The notes: generated by a model from the sequence alone, not told the origin. Counted from the stretch's first letter, positions 24,471 to 33,809 are shown. The stretch is DNA of 64,000 nt from Marivirga tractuosa DSM 4126 (GCF_000183425.1 NC_014759.1:3317001-3381000); one strand, 5' to 3'. Numbers and translations are program-made.

Positions 24471-25082
24471 TTATTTCTGCTCTGCCCAAGCAGTATTCAT
24501 TTGGTCAATTATCCCTAAAATCTCTTCTTTACCGGTTTGTTTTTCAGCAGAGCTGACAAAATAAGGAGGGAATTCCTCCCATGTATTCAACATTTTCTTT
24601 TTAAATACCGCTATATTTTGCTGCGTTTTGTTATTGGATTGCTTATCAGCTTTGGTAAAGATAAGGGAAAGAGGTAATCCGTTTTTACCAATAAAGTCTA
24701 AGAATTCAACATCTGCTTTTTGTGGAGGTAGGCGAGAATCGATTAAAACAAAGATGCAGACCAGATTTTCTCTGTTTTTTAAATAATCACTAATCATCTT
24801 ACCCCAACCTTCATTAGTTTTTTTGCTCACTTTGGCATAACCATAGCCCGGTAAATCCACCAAATACCATTTCTCATCCATTAAAAAATGATTGATCAAC
24901 TGTGTTTTCCCAGGTTTGGAAGAGGTTTTAGCTAGATTTTTCCGATCAGTTAGCATATTAATCAAAGATGATTTCCCCACGTTCGATCTGCCAATGAATG
25001 CATATTCTGGCAAGTCAGTTTCAGGACTTTTCCGATAATCTGTATTGCTTATAACAAATTCTGCATTTTTGATTCTCTTCAT
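24471..25082 (-). CDS. engB: Ribosome biogenesis GTPase YihA/YsxC (EngB)
   Basis: Essential GTPase for large ribosomal subunit assembly. It is 203 residues, normal for the family. The motifs are G1 GRSNVGKSS (31-39), a switch with KPGKTQLINHF, G3 DLPGYGYAK (from 76), G4 TKAD (143-146) and G5 SSAE. The ATG begins four bases after an exact -7 promoter box, which points to a leaderless message. The gene is alone, convergent with fbp. Confidence 0.95.
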   Translation of the reverse strand: MKRIKNAEFVISNTDYRKSPETDLPEYAFIGRSNVGKSSLINMLTDRKNLAKTSSKPGKTQLINHFLMDEKWYLVDLPGYGYAKVSKKTNEGWGKMISDYLKNRENLVCIFVLIDSRLPPQKADVEFLDFIGKNGLPLSLIFTKADKQSNNKTQQNIAVFKKKMLNTWEEFPPYFVSSAEKQTGKEEILGIIDQMNTAWAEQK

Positions 25083-25086
25083 TTTG

Positions 25087-25094
25087 CAAATATA
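25087..25094 (-). promoter_or_regulatory. Candidate -7 promoter box TATATTTG directly before engB
   Basis: Reads TATATTTG on the minus strand, an exact TAnnTTTG match, followed by four bases and then the engB ATG. The spacing is the same as at rlmN. Confidence 0.45.
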
Positions 25095-25404
25095 AGGTGT
25101 TTAAATGGCAGTAAAAGTTAAGTGATAAAAAGAATTAATTGATTTCCCGGAAAAATCAATTATGTGTAAGCTTTTTAAATAAAATTAAAATTTGTCTTAT
25201 ATTAGATTATTGTAATAAATATGGTCAAATCAGCCTAAAAATGAATGGAGCTTTATAGATTTATTGCTTTAAAGCAGATATTTTTAAATAAAAACAGGAA
25301 GTTTAGCTAACTTTTTTTGATATAACATAAAAAGTAGTTTAATTTAAGTGATTATTTTAGTGAAGCGACCTAACTCGCTATAATTTACCGAATTAAAGAA
25401 TACG
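25095..25404. promoter_or_regulatory. 310-bp AT-rich upstream region of the PD40/OmpA gene
   Basis: No gene is visible. A possible promoter for the plus-strand gene is TTG (25317-25319), 20 bases, then TAATTTAA (25340-25347), near the Bacteroidetes consensus but with A for the final G. A GCTTTAAAGC palindrome is at 25266-25275. Confidence 0.35.
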
Positions 25405-27123
25405 ATGATATATAAATTTAGATTCTTTGCTGTCTTTTTACTATCAGTTTTATTTGTCTCGCAAGTAAAGGCGCAGGAACCTGATCCAGAAACTGCACAG
25501 ATGCTATTGGAAAATGCAGACATCATTATGCAGGAGACTGTTGTGTTAACAATAGCTAGAGACCAATATGTGGATGCTGCCAATATGGATCCTAATAATA
25601 TTAGGGCTAATTATATGGCGGGTTCAACCTACCTACAGACAACCGATAAAGGAAAAGCTACTAAATATTTATTGCGGGCCTATCAGATAGATTCTGATTA
25701 TAAGTTTGATTTGCTTTACAGTATTGGACAGGGCTATCAGTATGGATATGAATTCGATAACGCATTAGAGTATTATAAAAAGTACAAACAAAAGCTAGAA
25801 AGTAATTCGGGATACAAAGGTTCTGATAAAACATCTATGTCTGAAGTGGATAAACGGATAGAAGAATGTAATAATGGTAAAAAATTAATGGAGGATCCTG
25901 TTAATTATTCCATCACTAATGTAGGTACTGCAATTAACTCTGAGTTGTGGGATTACGCCCCAGTGGTAAATGCTGATGAAACGGTAATGATTTTTACCTC
26001 TAGAAGAGGGCCAGATCAAGGGAACTTAAATGAAAACGTATTTGATGATAATTTTTACTACGAAGATATTTTCATTTCTAGAAAATCAGGTGGGGAATGG
26101 CAGGCAGCAGAAAATATAGGGCCAGTAGTTAATACGAAATATCATGATTCAAATTTAGGGTTCTCACCTGATGGTAAAACGCTTTATATTTATAGTGATG
26201 AAGGAAATGGAGATATATATTATACTAATAACTTATCTGAAGATACTTGGTCGGAACCAGTTGGTTTAAGTGATAATATTAATTCCAGTGGATATAATGA
26301 GAAATCTGTTTCACAGTCAGCAGATGGGAACACCTTGTTTTTTGCCAGCAATCGCCCTGGTGGTAATGGAGGATTTGATATTTATTATTCTACTAAAGAT
26401 AGAAAAGGCGAGTGGGGACCTTCCAAGAACCTAGGTAGAGTCATTAATACTGAAGGTGATGAAGACGGTCCGTTTATTCAGTACGATGGGAAAACACTTT
26501 ATTTTAGTTCTACTGCACATAATGGAATGGGTGGTTTTGATATTTTCAAATCTGAGTATGACAGTGCAAGTAACGAATGGAGTATTCCTGAAAATATGGG
26601 ATATCCACTAAATACCCCTGACGATGATATTTATTTTGTAATGACCAAAGATGGTAAAACGGGCTACTATGCAACCGTCCGCGAAGAGGGTATGGGGTAT
26701 AATGATATATATAAAGTGAAGATAGGAGGTAGTGAAGATAATATGGATAAAAAAGTAGCTAGTAAAAAGGCCAATGTGGATGAGGGTGAAGATGAGTCTG
26801 AAAAAGAAAAAGAAGTAGATAGTGTAGAGGTAGCAGAATCTCAAGATGATGATATCGATACTGGGGCACCAGTAAAATTGCTGGTTAGAGTGGTGGATGC
26901 TAGCAATAATCAATCTATTGAATCAGCTGTTAAGCTTAAAGGACAAGTAGATAATATTAATGTGCCATCTGAAAGTAAAAAAGATGGTATCTATACTTTC
27001 GTTATAATACGAGATGAGGCAACAGATTTCATGTTGTCTGCTGAAAAATCAGGCTATATTTTCGCAAACAAGAAAATTACAATTCCTGCTTCTAAGGGAG
27101 AGGAACAAACTATCCAAGTTTAA
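25405..27123 (+). CDS. PD40-repeat periplasmic/outer-membrane protein, N-terminal part of a frameshifted OmpA-family gene
   Basis: A 572-residue frame with a signal peptide (cleavage near VKAQ, residue 23). TPR-like helices follow (about 40-145), then WD40-like PD40 beta-propeller repeats (about 165-435, with motifs such as LGFSPDGKTLYIYSD and NTLFFASNRPGGNGGFDIYYS). After an acidic low-complexity linker (about 445-480) there is a carboxypeptidase-regulatory-like domain. It stops just before an OmpA domain that continues in another frame. Bacteroidetes proteins with this TPR-PD40-OmpA order normally are one chain that anchors the outer membrane to peptidoglycan. A one-base change near 27120 would join both parts. 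Confidence 0.85.
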   Translation: MIYKFRFFAVFLLSVLFVSQVKAQEPDPETAQMLLENADIIMQETVVLTIARDQYVDAANMDPNNIRANYMAGSTYLQTTDKGKATKYLLRAYQIDSDYKFDLLYSIGQGYQYGYEFDNALEYYKKYKQKLESNSGYKGSDKTSMSEVDKRIEECNNGKKLMEDPVNYSITNVGTAINSELWDYAPVVNADETVMIFTSRRGPDQGNLNENVFDDNFYYEDIFISRKSGGEWQAAENIGPVVNTKYHDSNLGFSPDGKTLYIYSDEGNGDIYYTNNLSEDTWSEPVGLSDNINSSGYNEKSVSQSADGNTLFFASNRPGGNGGFDIYYSTKDRKGEWGPSKNLGRVINTEGDEDGPFIQYDGKTLYFSSTAHNGMGGFDIFKSEYDSASNEWSIPENMGYPLNTPDDDIYFVMTKDGKTGYYATVREEGMGYNDIYKVKIGGSEDNMDKKVASKKANVDEGEDESEKEKEVDSVEVAESQDDDIDTGAPVKLLVRVVDASNNQSIESAVKLKGQVDNINVPSESKKDGIYTFVIIRDEATDFMLSAEKSGYIFANKKITIPASKGEEQTIQV

Positions 27124-27482
27124 GCAAGCCGGAAGTTGGTACTTCAAAAACTTTAAGAAATATATTCTTTGAATTTGGCAAAGCAACATTTACTTCTGAA
27201 TCATATGAAGAATTGAACAAAATGGTAAGTTTTATGGAAGCTAACCCGCAAGTGAATGTAGAAATTGCTGGGCATACCGATAATATTGGTTCAGATGCTG
27301 TTAATAAAAAGTTATCTCAGCAAAGAGCAAATAAGGTGGTAGAATACCTTACAGGAAAGGGTATTGACAGACGAAGACTGAATGCAGTGGGTTATGGGGA
27401 AGAAAGGCCAATCGTAAGTAATGATGATGAGGTGATGGGAAGAGAAATTAATAGAAGGGTGGAATTTATTGTAAAAGAATAA
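27096..27482 (+). pseudogene. OmpA C-terminal domain, out-of-frame remainder of the PD40 gene
   Basis: This frame is open from 27096 and reads SKPEVGTSKTL then RNIFFEFGKATFTSESYEEL before the first ATG at 27213. The conserved OmpA domain therefore starts upstream of any start codon. Peptidoglycan-binding signatures follow: IAGHTDNIGSDAVNKKLSQQR and RLNAVGYGEERP, ending in NRRVEFIVKE. The frame shift from the PD40 part is -1, or a missing base. Inserting one T in the TTT at 27119-27121 would give a single protein of about 690 residues. It is either a real mutation or a sequencing error. If expressed from the ATG, the piece would lack the first OmpA strand and a signal peptide. Confidence 0.8.
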
Positions 27483-27571
27483 TTGCTTTATTGACAAAAT
27501 ATTACGCATGTAATTTTTAATTCATAAAATCTTTATTTAGGTTTGAAATTAAACTTAAACTAGAAAGATTT

Positions 27572-27985
27572 ATGAAAAATTTAAAATTCCCTGTATTACT
27601 TTTTGTAGCAATAACTACTTTTTTTATCGCTTGCGAAGAAAAAACAGATATTGACTTAGAGTATGAAAACTTAACAACTATTGAAAAATTACGTTTAGAA
27701 GCTAAAGAATTCAATGTGACTTTAGAAGAGGATGATTCATTTATTCAGCTGAAAGGAGATGTAGAAGCGATTCAAGGAATGAAATCGGTTTTTCTCGAAA
27801 AGTATAATTTTAAATTAGTGGAAAATGTAGAGGTTTCGAAATCAAGTTTTACATCAGAAAATCCAGATTCACGAGTAGCAAGTGAACCTTGTGACGTATG
27901 GGTGTATGAAAGTAATGGAAGCGAAATCCGTTTTTATTCATGTTGTAGGGGAGATAAGTGTGTTTACCTTACAGTTATAGTGTAA
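27572..27985 (+). CDS. Small putative lipoprotein of unknown function
   Basis: A 137-residue protein with a lipoprotein signal (MKNLKFPVLLF through FFIAC, lipid-carrying Cys21) and an acidic N-terminus of the mature part. The C-terminal third holds five further cysteines, including a CC pair in FYSCCRGDKC, so disulfides are likely in the periplasm or outside the cell. No family is recognised. It follows the OmpA fragment by 89 bases without a clear terminator between, and a hairpin terminator follows it. Confidence 0.7.
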   Translation: MKNLKFPVLLFVAITTFFIACEEKTDIDLEYENLTTIEKLRLEAKEFNVTLEEDDSFIQLKGDVEAIQGMKSVFLEKYNFKLVENVEVSKSSFTSENPDSRVASEPCDVWVYESNGSEIRFYSCCRGDKCVYLTVIV

Positions 27986-28011
27986 ACTTTAGATAAATAT
28001 TCTAAACAGTG

Positions 28012-28050
28012 AAAAGGTTGCAGTATTGTAGCCTTTTTTTTGTTTTGTTT
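28012..28050 (+). terminator. Intrinsic terminator
   Basis: An 11-bp stem beginning AAAAGG (28012-28017) and closing CCTTTT, with two G-T pairs, is followed by a long T-rich tract. It ends the small lipoprotein transcript. Confidence 0.7.
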
Positions 28051-28085
28051 TTTTTTAATAAGCTGAATGATTCTTTTATCACCTT

Positions 28086-28093
28086 TATTTTTG
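28086..28093 (+). promoter_or_regulatory. Candidate -7 promoter box TATTTTTG for ispD
   Basis: An exact TAnnTTTG match about 90 bases upstream of the ispD ATG. No TTG at -33 spacing. The surrounding T-richness makes a chance match plausible. Confidence 0.3.
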
Positions 28094-28182
28094 TAGATGT
28101 TTTTTAATAAAATTTCATAAGATTTAAGGTTTCAACAGAAATATTAATTCTTTATATCTAAATTGAATGACTATTGTATTTC

Positions 28183-28851
28183 ATGAAAAAGTATGCAATC
28201 ATAGTGGCAGGCGGCACTGGCAAAAGGATGGGAGAAGCGCTTCCTAAGCAATTTCTTAAGCTGGGTGGCACTCCTATATTGATTCATACCTTACAAACTT
28301 TTCAAGCTGCTGATCCAGAAATAGAATTAATTATTACACTTCCACAAGAGGAGATCCAATTCTGGGATGAATTAAACATTTGGCACCAAAATTATCTTGA
28401 ACACAAAGTTGTAGCTGGTGGAGAAACACGCTTTCATTCTGTTAAAAATGCACTAGAACATGTTGAGGAGGGGTTGGTAGCAGTGCATGATGGCGTTCGT
28501 CCATTTGTTTCAAGCGAAACCATAAATCAATCTTTTGAGCAGGCTAAAGAGAATAAAGCTGTTGTAACAGCAGTCCTGATGAAAGATTCTGTTAGGCAAA
28601 TAGATGAAAGTGGAAATAGTAAAAATATAGATAGGAGTTCTTTGAGGCTGATTCAAACCCCTCAGACTTTTGATGTAGAATTGCTAAAATCTGCTTATAA
28701 TACTCCTTTTAAACCTTCATTTACTGATGACGCATCGGTTGTAGAAGCGCATGGGCATAGCATCACCTTAATTGAGGGGGACTATCAAAATATAAAAATA
28801 ACAACCCCTGAAGATTTAATTATAGCAGAAGCTCTATTAAAAGCAAAGTAA
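28183..28851 (+). CDS. ispD: 2-C-methyl-D-erythritol 4-phosphate cytidylyltransferase
   Basis: Third step of the MEP isoprenoid pathway: joins CTP and methylerythritol 4-phosphate. It is 222 residues from the ATG at 28183 (MKKYAIIVAGG). A TTG three codons upstream is open but less likely. CTP-binding motifs are AGGTGKRMG (9-17) and LPKQF with Lys22. VHDGVRPF and the late DDASVVEAHG and ITTPEDL are also conserved. The stop codon sits inside a perfect hairpin shared with the convergent DUF2795 gene. The second enzyme of the same pathway, dxr, is at 61642. Confidence 0.93.
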   Translation: MKKYAIIVAGGTGKRMGEALPKQFLKLGGTPILIHTLQTFQAADPEIELIITLPQEEIQFWDELNIWHQNYLEHKVVAGGETRFHSVKNALEHVEEGLVAVHDGVRPFVSSETINQSFEQAKENKAVVTAVLMKDSVRQIDESGNSKNIDRSSLRLIQTPQTFDVELLKSAYNTPFKPSFTDDASVVEAHGHSITLIEGDYQNIKITTPEDLIIAEALLKAK

Positions 28852-28871
28852 GCTTGCGAGCTTACTTTGCT
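28842..28871. terminator. Bidirectional terminator-like hairpin
   Basis: A perfect 13-bp stem AGCAAAGTAAGCT (28842-28854) / AGCTTACTTTGCT (28859-28871) with loop TGCG. It includes the ispD stop and touches the stop of the convergent gene. There is no T-run. Confidence 0.75.
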
Positions 28872-29091
28872 AATATTCATCTTCGTTAAAGAAGAAGTCT
28901 TCTTTTGAAGGATAATCTGGCCATATCTCCTCTATGTTCTCATAGGGCTGTCCGTCATCCTCTAATTCTTGTAAGTTTTCTACTACCTCTAATGGAGCTC
29001 CAGAACGAATTCCAAAATCAATTAATTCGTCTTTTGTGGCTGGCCACGGAGCATCTTCTAAATATGAAGCTAATTCTAATGTCCAATACAT
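28870..29091 (-). CDS. DUF2795 domain-containing protein
   Basis: A 73-residue acidic cytoplasmic protein starting MYWTLELASYLEDAPWPATK and ending in FFFNEDEY. These ends and the RSGAPLEVVENLQELEDDG centre are very strongly conserved across Bacteroidetes in DUF2795 proteins. The function is not known. It has the best promoter in the window (TTG, 18 bases, TACTTTTG) and is convergent with ispD. High conservation of such a short protein suggests a core cellular role, but the sequence does not say which. Confidence 0.92.
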   Translation of the reverse strand: MYWTLELASYLEDAPWPATKDELIDFGIRSGAPLEVVENLQELEDDGQPYENIEEIWPDYPSKEDFFFNEDEY

Positions 29092-29115
29092 ATTCTACCG
29101 TATTTTTTTGATGCG

Positions 29116-29144
29116 CAAAAGTATGATAAAAAATTATAAATCAA
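29116..29144 (-). promoter_or_regulatory. Bacteroidetes-type promoter for the DUF2795 gene
   Basis: On the minus strand: TTG (29144-29142), an 18-base spacer, then TACTTTTG (29123-29116). Both elements match the -33/-7 consensus with good spacing, 25 bases before the start codon. Confidence 0.6.
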
Positions 29145-29201
29145 AGCTTTAATTGCATATGACTTTACATGCATACTAAAATAATATGCGCAAAGTTCAA
29201 A

Positions 29202-30488
29202 TTATTTTAAATTTTTATTCAAATCACGCAGTTCATCCATGATTTGTTGCTTTACGGCAAGCTTTCTTTTTTGTTTTTCATGTTTGAAACCTACCATTTT
29301 ATCTAGCTTTTGAGTTCCTAAGTTAAACTTTTCTAAATTTTCTTCAAATACATTGAGCTCTCGTTGATCCCTTGAAATCAAATCTCTCAAAATATTCATT
29401 TTAAACTTAACAGCTTCTTTTTCGCCTAAATCTTTTTTAGCCTTTCTTTCAAATAAATTCTCTAAAAAGCCCTTCTCAAAAATATAATCATTCAGCGTGA
29501 AATATTCCTCATTCAATGACTTATTAAATGTTTTGCCAGTGTTCTTCCACTTTTGTTGAATGTCTTTTGCCTTTTCGATTGCCTCGTCTGGACTCAAGTT
29601 TTGAGCTGCCTTTAATTCTTCAATTAAGGTCAGCTTTTCCTTGTCATGGCTTTCTTTAGAGTGAGACTTGACGTTTTTAGAATTCCCTGTTTTTCTCCCT
29701 ACCTGAGTATATTTCTTAAACTCTTTTAAAAGTAGAGCATATTTCTCTTTAGGGATATTTTCCAATGATTTCCATTCTTCAACTAATTCATTGCTTTTTT
29801 TAGCTAACTCCTCAGTTTCAATTTTATCGTTGTGTAGCTTTTTAGCTTTATCAATTAGGGCTTCATATTGATTTTCTCTGGCAGCCATCATTTCTTTCTT
29901 GGCTTCATGAAAAGCTTTTTTCTTTTCATAAAACTCATCATAGATAGCCTGAAAAGTGTTTTCTACCTCCTCTTTTTTGTCCTCTTCCACAGCGCCCACT
30001 CTGATCCATCTTTGGCGAAGCTCTTTGAGTTTTTCAGTTGCTTCTCGCCAATCCGGATTTGCAGCATAACTTTTGGCCTCTTCAATTAAAGTGGTTTTCA
30101 CCTCTAAGTTTCTCTTCCTATTTTGGCTTATATAATCTTCCAGCATTTTTTCCAACATTTCCAATCGCTCTTTAAGCGCAACAAAATCGCCAATGCCATC
30201 AAATGTGGAAAGTGATTCTTTTAAGTTTAATACTTTCATTAAAAAAGAACCTTTGTTGTCTTCAGTCTCAATTTGTAGCTGAACTTTATCAACTTTTTCT
30301 TTTAGAGATTCGAATCGGTCTTGAAAAAACTGCAATGCAGTTGCCTCATCTTCCTTTACTTCTCCTATTTCTCTCTGCGGAAAACCATCTTGTTCCCTTA
30401 AAATTACTTTTCCGCCTTCAATGAAAGCCAATTCTTGCTGTAAATCAGTCAAAATATTATAATTTGGTTTTTGTAAAATTTGGTGCAA
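29202..30488 (-). CDS. DUF349 domain-containing coiled-coil protein
   Basis: An about 428-residue, highly charged, almost wholly helical cytoplasmic protein. It contains several copies of the DUF349 three-helix unit (for example DWREATEKLKELRQRWIRVG near residue 145, and LVEEWKSLENIPKEKYALLLKEF near 232). Function is unknown. Distant relatives link to stress response or RNA-related processes. No ATG is present near the 5' end: the outermost start is the TTG at 30488, but a promoter-like box ends on that very codon. A TTG at 30452 (giving a start before TDLQQELAFIEGGK) fits homologous N-termini better. It is divergent from ettA. Confidence 0.85.
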   Translation of the reverse strand: MHQILQKPNYNILTDLQQELAFIEGGKVILREQDGFPQREIGEVKEDEATALQFFQDRFESLKEKVDKVQLQIETEDNKGSFLMKVLNLKESLSTFDGIGDFVALKERLEMLEKMLEDYISQNRKRNLEVKTTLIEEAKSYAANPDWREATEKLKELRQRWIRVGAVEEDKKEEVENTFQAIYDEFYEKKKAFHEAKKEMMAARENQYEALIDKAKKLHNDKIETEELAKKSNELVEEWKSLENIPKEKYALLLKEFKKYTQVGRKTGNSKNVKSHSKESHDKEKLTLIEELKAAQNLSPDEAIEKAKDIQQKWKNTGKTFNKSLNEEYFTLNDYIFEKGFLENLFERKAKKDLGEKEAVKFKMNILRDLISRDQRELNVFEENLEKFNLGTQKLDKMVGFKHEKQKRKLAVKQQIMDELRDLNKNLK

Positions 30489-30493
30489 AATTA
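30486..30493 (-). promoter_or_regulatory. Candidate -7 box TAATTTTG overlapping the outermost DUF349 start
   Basis: An exact TAnnTTTG match on the minus strand. If real, transcription begins a few bases downstream, so translation must begin later than 30488, for example at 30452. Confidence 0.35.
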
Positions 30494-30600
30494 AATTTAA
30501 TTTGCAATATAGCCATACGGCAGTTGTGTTATTAATGATGATATCACGTAATTTGATATTCTATTCAATATAAAGAGAAAAAAGTAAGTAAAAAACAGAT

Positions 30601-32286
30601 ATGAGTGACGAAAAAATAATTTTTTCAATGGCGGGGGTTTCAAAAATTTACCCTCCCAAGAAAACCGTTTTAAAAGATATTTATTTATCCTTTTATTATG
30701 GCGCTAAGATTGGAGTTCTAGGTCTAAATGGTTCGGGTAAATCTTCCTTATTGAAGATTATAGCAGGAATTGACAAGGATTATCAAGGTGAGGTTGTAGC
30801 CTCAAAGGAATATTCGGTTGGAATGCTAGAGCAAGAACCAGAGTTGGATCCTGACAAAACAGTGAAGCAGGTAGTAGAGGAAGGTGTTGCAGAGACAGTT
30901 AATCTATTGAAGGAATTTGAAGAGATTAATGAAAAATTTGCTGATCCTGAGGTTTTGGACAATCCAGATAAAATGAATGACTTGATTGAGCAACAAGCTA
31001 AAGTTCAGGAGAAATTGGATCATGCCAATGCCTGGGAGCTTGACAGCAGACTAGAGCAAGCCATGGATGCCTTGCGCACGCCACCCGCAGATGCGCCAGT
31101 GAAGAATCTGTCTGGAGGGGAAAAGCGAAGAGTGGCTTTATGTAGGTTGCTGTTGCAAGAGCCGGATGTATTGCTTCTGGATGAGCCTACCAACCACCTA
31201 GATGCAGAGTCTGTTCATTGGTTGGAGCATCACTTACAGCAATATAAAGGGACGGTTATCGCTGTGACCCACGATCGTTATTTCTTGGATAATGTGGCAG
31301 GTTGGATTTTAGAATTGGATAGAGGAGAAGGAATTCCATGGAAAGGAAATTACTCTAGCTGGTTGGATCAAAAGCAAAAGCGATTGGCTCAGGAAGAAAA
31401 ATCTGAATCCAAAAGACAGAAAACTTTGCAAAGAGAGTTGGAATGGGTAAGAATGGCGCCAAAAGCCCGTCAAGCTAAATCGAAAGCTCGTTTAAGTTCT
31501 TACGAAAAAATGCTCGATGAAGAGGGTAAGGAAAAGGAACAAAAATTGGAATTATTTATTCCGCCAGGGCCACGATTGGGTACAAAAGTGATAGAGGCAA
31601 ATGGAGTAGCAAAAGCCTATGGTGACAAACTGTTGTACGAAGATTTGAATTTTTCTTTGCCTCAAGGTGGGATTGTCGGTATTATTGGACCAAATGGTGC
31701 TGGTAAGACCACTTTATTTAAATTAATTACGGGACAGGAAGAACCTGATGCTGGTAATTTCGAAGTAGGCGAAACAGTTAAGATTTCTTATGTGGATCAA
31801 GCACATGATAATTTAGATCCAAATAAATCCGTTTGGGAAAATATTTCAGAAGGCAATGAATGGATTCAATTAGGGAAAAATAAAATCAATTCCAGAGCTT
31901 ATGTAAGCAAGTTTAATTTTGCTGGAGGTGATCAAGAGAAGAAAGTAGGCGTTTTATCTGGTGGTGAAAGAAATAGAGTTCATTTGGCCATGTCTATCAA
32001 GCAGGAAGCCAATTTACTTTTACTCGATGAGCCGACCAATGATCTAGACGTAAATACTCTTCGGGCTTTGGAGGAAGGCTTGGAGAATTTTGCAGGCTGT
32101 GCGGTAATTATCAGTCACGATAGGTGGTTCTTGGATAGAATTTGTACGCACATCTTAGCTTTCGAAGGTGATTCTCAAGTCTATTGGTTTGAGGGTAACT
32201 TCTCTGATTATGAGGAAAACCGTAAGAAACGATTAGGTGATGATGCTATTCCTAAAAGGATAAAGTATAAGAAGCTTACTAGATAA
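30601..32286 (+). CDS. ettA: Energy-dependent translational throttle protein EttA (ABC-F)
   Basis: Ribosome-associated ABC-F ATPase that gates entry into elongation according to energy state. It is 561 residues with two ATPase domains. Walker A sites are GLNGSGKSS (41-49) and GPNGAGKTT (363-371). Both signature motifs ([17 protein letters not shown] and [14 protein letters not shown]) and both Walker B/EPTN motifs are intact. The EttA-type arm (about residues 95-140) and the linker helices with [15 protein letters not shown] are present. No transmembrane domain, as expected. The closing [10 protein letters not shown] is typical of EttA. Confidence 0.95.
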   Translation: MSDEKIIFSMAGVSKIYPPKKTVLKDIYLSFYYGAKIGVLGLNGSGKSSLLKIIAGIDKDYQGEVVASKEYSVGMLEQEPELDPDKTVKQVVEEGVAETVNLLKEFEEINEKFADPEVLDNPDKMNDLIEQQAKVQEKLDHANAWELDSRLEQAMDALRTPPADAPVKNLSGGEKRRVALCRLLLQEPDVLLLDEPTNHLDAESVHWLEHHLQQYKGTVIAVTHDRYFLDNVAGWILELDRGEGIPWKGNYSSWLDQKQKRLAQEEKSESKRQKTLQRELEWVRMAPKARQAKSKARLSSYEKMLDEEGKEKEQKLELFIPPGPRLGTKVIEANGVAKAYGDKLLYEDLNFSLPQGGIVGIIGPNGAGKTTLFKLITGQEEPDAGNFEVGETVKISYVDQAHDNLDPNKSVWENISEGNEWIQLGKNKINSRAYVSKFNFAGGDQEKKVGVLSGGERNRVHLAMSIKQEANLLLLDEPTNDLDVNTLRALEEGLENFAGCAVIISHDRWFLDRICTHILAFEGDSQVYWFEGNFSDYEENRKKRLGDDAIPKRIKYKKLTR

Positions 32287-32306
32287 TTTTATAAAGTCAA
32301 AATTTC

Positions 32307-32350
32307 AAAAATCCGCATGAAGAAAATATATTCCTCATGCGGTTTTTTTT
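32307..32350 (+). terminator. Intrinsic terminator after ettA
   Basis: The stem CCGCATGA (32313-32320) / TCATGCGG (32335-32342) is preceded by A-rich sequence and followed by eight T. Confidence 0.85.
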
Positions 32351-32379
32351 AAAGTAGTAAACCACATGGAATAAAGGCA

Positions 32380-32634
32380 GCGCTATTTAGTGATGGACAA
32401 TGAATCACCCCACACCCAGCGTGCGATTCCAACTCCTTTTCACATAAGGTCACTCCTACGGAGCTTAGGCCTATCCCATTTGATTGTAGTTACCATAAGC
32501 AAGCCCCGAATGGGGCTAAAAGAAAAGGCTATTTATGCTTTAATGTGCTATCAGACTATACAATGTAAGTAATCTTCAAATGCAATGTACAATCTTTCAT
32601 AGTGATCCATCCAACACCCATCACCCTACACCCA
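32380..32634. repeat. Repeat-bearing intergenic region between ettA and the VOC gene
   Basis: No convincing gene. It holds a small CTCC-TAC-GGAG hairpin (32453-32463) and a stronger AGCCCC-GAAT-GGGGCT hairpin (32512-32527). Short GC-rich palindromes like these recur between genes in this window. A 60-codon open frame at 32390-32572 has no recognisable features and crosses the hairpins. Confidence 0.55.
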
Positions 32635-33699
32635 TCAATCTTTAACCTCACTCATCCCCATTGCTTTAAGCATAAACCTAGGCAAGGGCTTCTTCGGATC
32701 TCTTTTCTGAAGATTGAGATACCATCCTATTTTTTTCATTATCGGCACTTTATGGGTTTCAACAAACTCAATTAATGTGCCGTCTGGGTCTTCAATATAG
32801 GTGAAATGACCTGCTGCTTCACCCATGTCAAAGCTATTTGCAGAATCAACTGTAAAATTAAATCCTTTAGCTTCACACTCTTCCTTTAGGGCTTGCATTC
32901 CATTGATATCATAGCAAAGATGGATATAACCTAAATCTCCCCAAAACCTGTTTTCATATATCTTCTTAGGTTTGCGGTTTGAAGCTACCACCAATTCAAT
33001 TTCAGATGCCCCTAAAAGTGGGCTAAAAGCACCTTCCATAGGTTTGCTATGCCTCAGTAGAATCCTTTTTAGTTTTTTATCACCACCTAGAACAGCTTTT
33101 AAATCATCAAACACACCTTCTTCTTCATAAATTACTGTATCGTAGCCTAGAATATCAGAATAAAGCGTGCGGGCTTTTTCAATATCGGTGACTCCTATAA
33201 TGGCACCATTTGGTCCTCCTGGTAAATCAGTTTTTCTTTGTTGAAACCACGAATTAGAAGTTACGATTTGGAAAATATTATCCCAAGGATCTTTCACAAA
33301 GAAAGTTGGTTTTCCATAAGGGTCATTTTGTAAGTCACCCAAGACATTAAGCCCCCTTCTATTAAAAAGTTCATAAGTGGCTTCCACATTCTTACTTTTC
33401 ATCTTGGCAATATTGATACCTAAATCACCTAATTGAGGCTCAAATTTTGGCCCTTCTGGTTTACGAGAAGTATACTGCCATATTTCAAAACCTCCGCCAC
33501 CTTGCATATTGATGGCTAAAATGGCATGCCGACTTCTCGGTTCGCCACCAGTGTAAGGTAGCATCAAAGCCGCTTCTGCCGCTTCTTCGAAAACGGGCAC
33601 GCTCATCCCGAAATTTTTTCTATACCATTTAAAGGCTGCTTGAACATCTGATACTCCAATGCCAATTTGCTGTATTCCACTTATTATTTTCCCGCTCAT
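32635..33699 (-). CDS. VOC-family protein with two glyoxalase/dioxygenase-fold halves
   Basis: A 354-residue vicinal-oxygen-chelate superfamily protein. It has two beta-alpha-beta-beta-beta modules, about residues 5-155 and 165-320, each starting IQQIGIGVSDVQAAFKWY or IIGVTDIEKARTLY. Metal-ligand-like residues are seen in DPWDNIFQIV and in HLCYDI and DPDGTLIEFVE. A C-terminal extension (about 320-354) is basic. The substrate is not evident. It does not match 4-hydroxyphenylpyruvate dioxygenase in detail. It is the downstream neighbour of the toroid protein gene with a 110-bp gap. Confidence 0.8.
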   Translation of the reverse strand: MSGKIISGIQQIGIGVSDVQAAFKWYRKNFGMSVPVFEEAAEAALMLPYTGGEPRSRHAILAINMQGGGGFEIWQYTSRKPEGPKFEPQLGDLGINIAKMKSKNVEATYELFNRRGLNVLGDLQNDPYGKPTFFVKDPWDNIFQIVTSNSWFQQRKTDLPGGPNGAIIGVTDIEKARTLYSDILGYDTVIYEEEGVFDDLKAVLGGDKKLKRILLRHSKPMEGAFSPLLGASEIELVVASNRKPKKIYENRFWGDLGYIHLCYDINGMQALKEECEAKGFNFTVDSANSFDMGEAAGHFTYIEDPDGTLIEFVETHKVPIMKKIGWYLNLQKRDPKKPLPRFMLKAMGMSEVKD

Positions 33700-33809
33700 A
33701 ATATTTCAGTTCTATTGCGCTAAAATAAGGCAATTGAGTGAAAAGGCGAGTAATAGATGCTGAAAATTATATTTTTAATGCTGGAGCTGCACTTTGATTA
33801 GTCTATTCA

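Noticed and set aside
27110..27125. Programmed -1 frameshift joining the PD40 and OmpA parts
   Set aside because: The bases before the stop do not form an X-XXY-YYZ slippery heptamer in frame and no clear downstream stimulator is seen, so mutation or sequencing error is simpler.
28174..28182. TTG start for ispD three codons upstream of the ATG
   Set aside because: The ATG at 28183 gives the normal MKKYAIIVAGG N-terminus, and the extra residues are not family-like.
32390..32572. 60-codon plus-strand frame
   Set aside because: No homology-like features. It crosses GC-rich intergenic hairpins and has no promoter or coupling.
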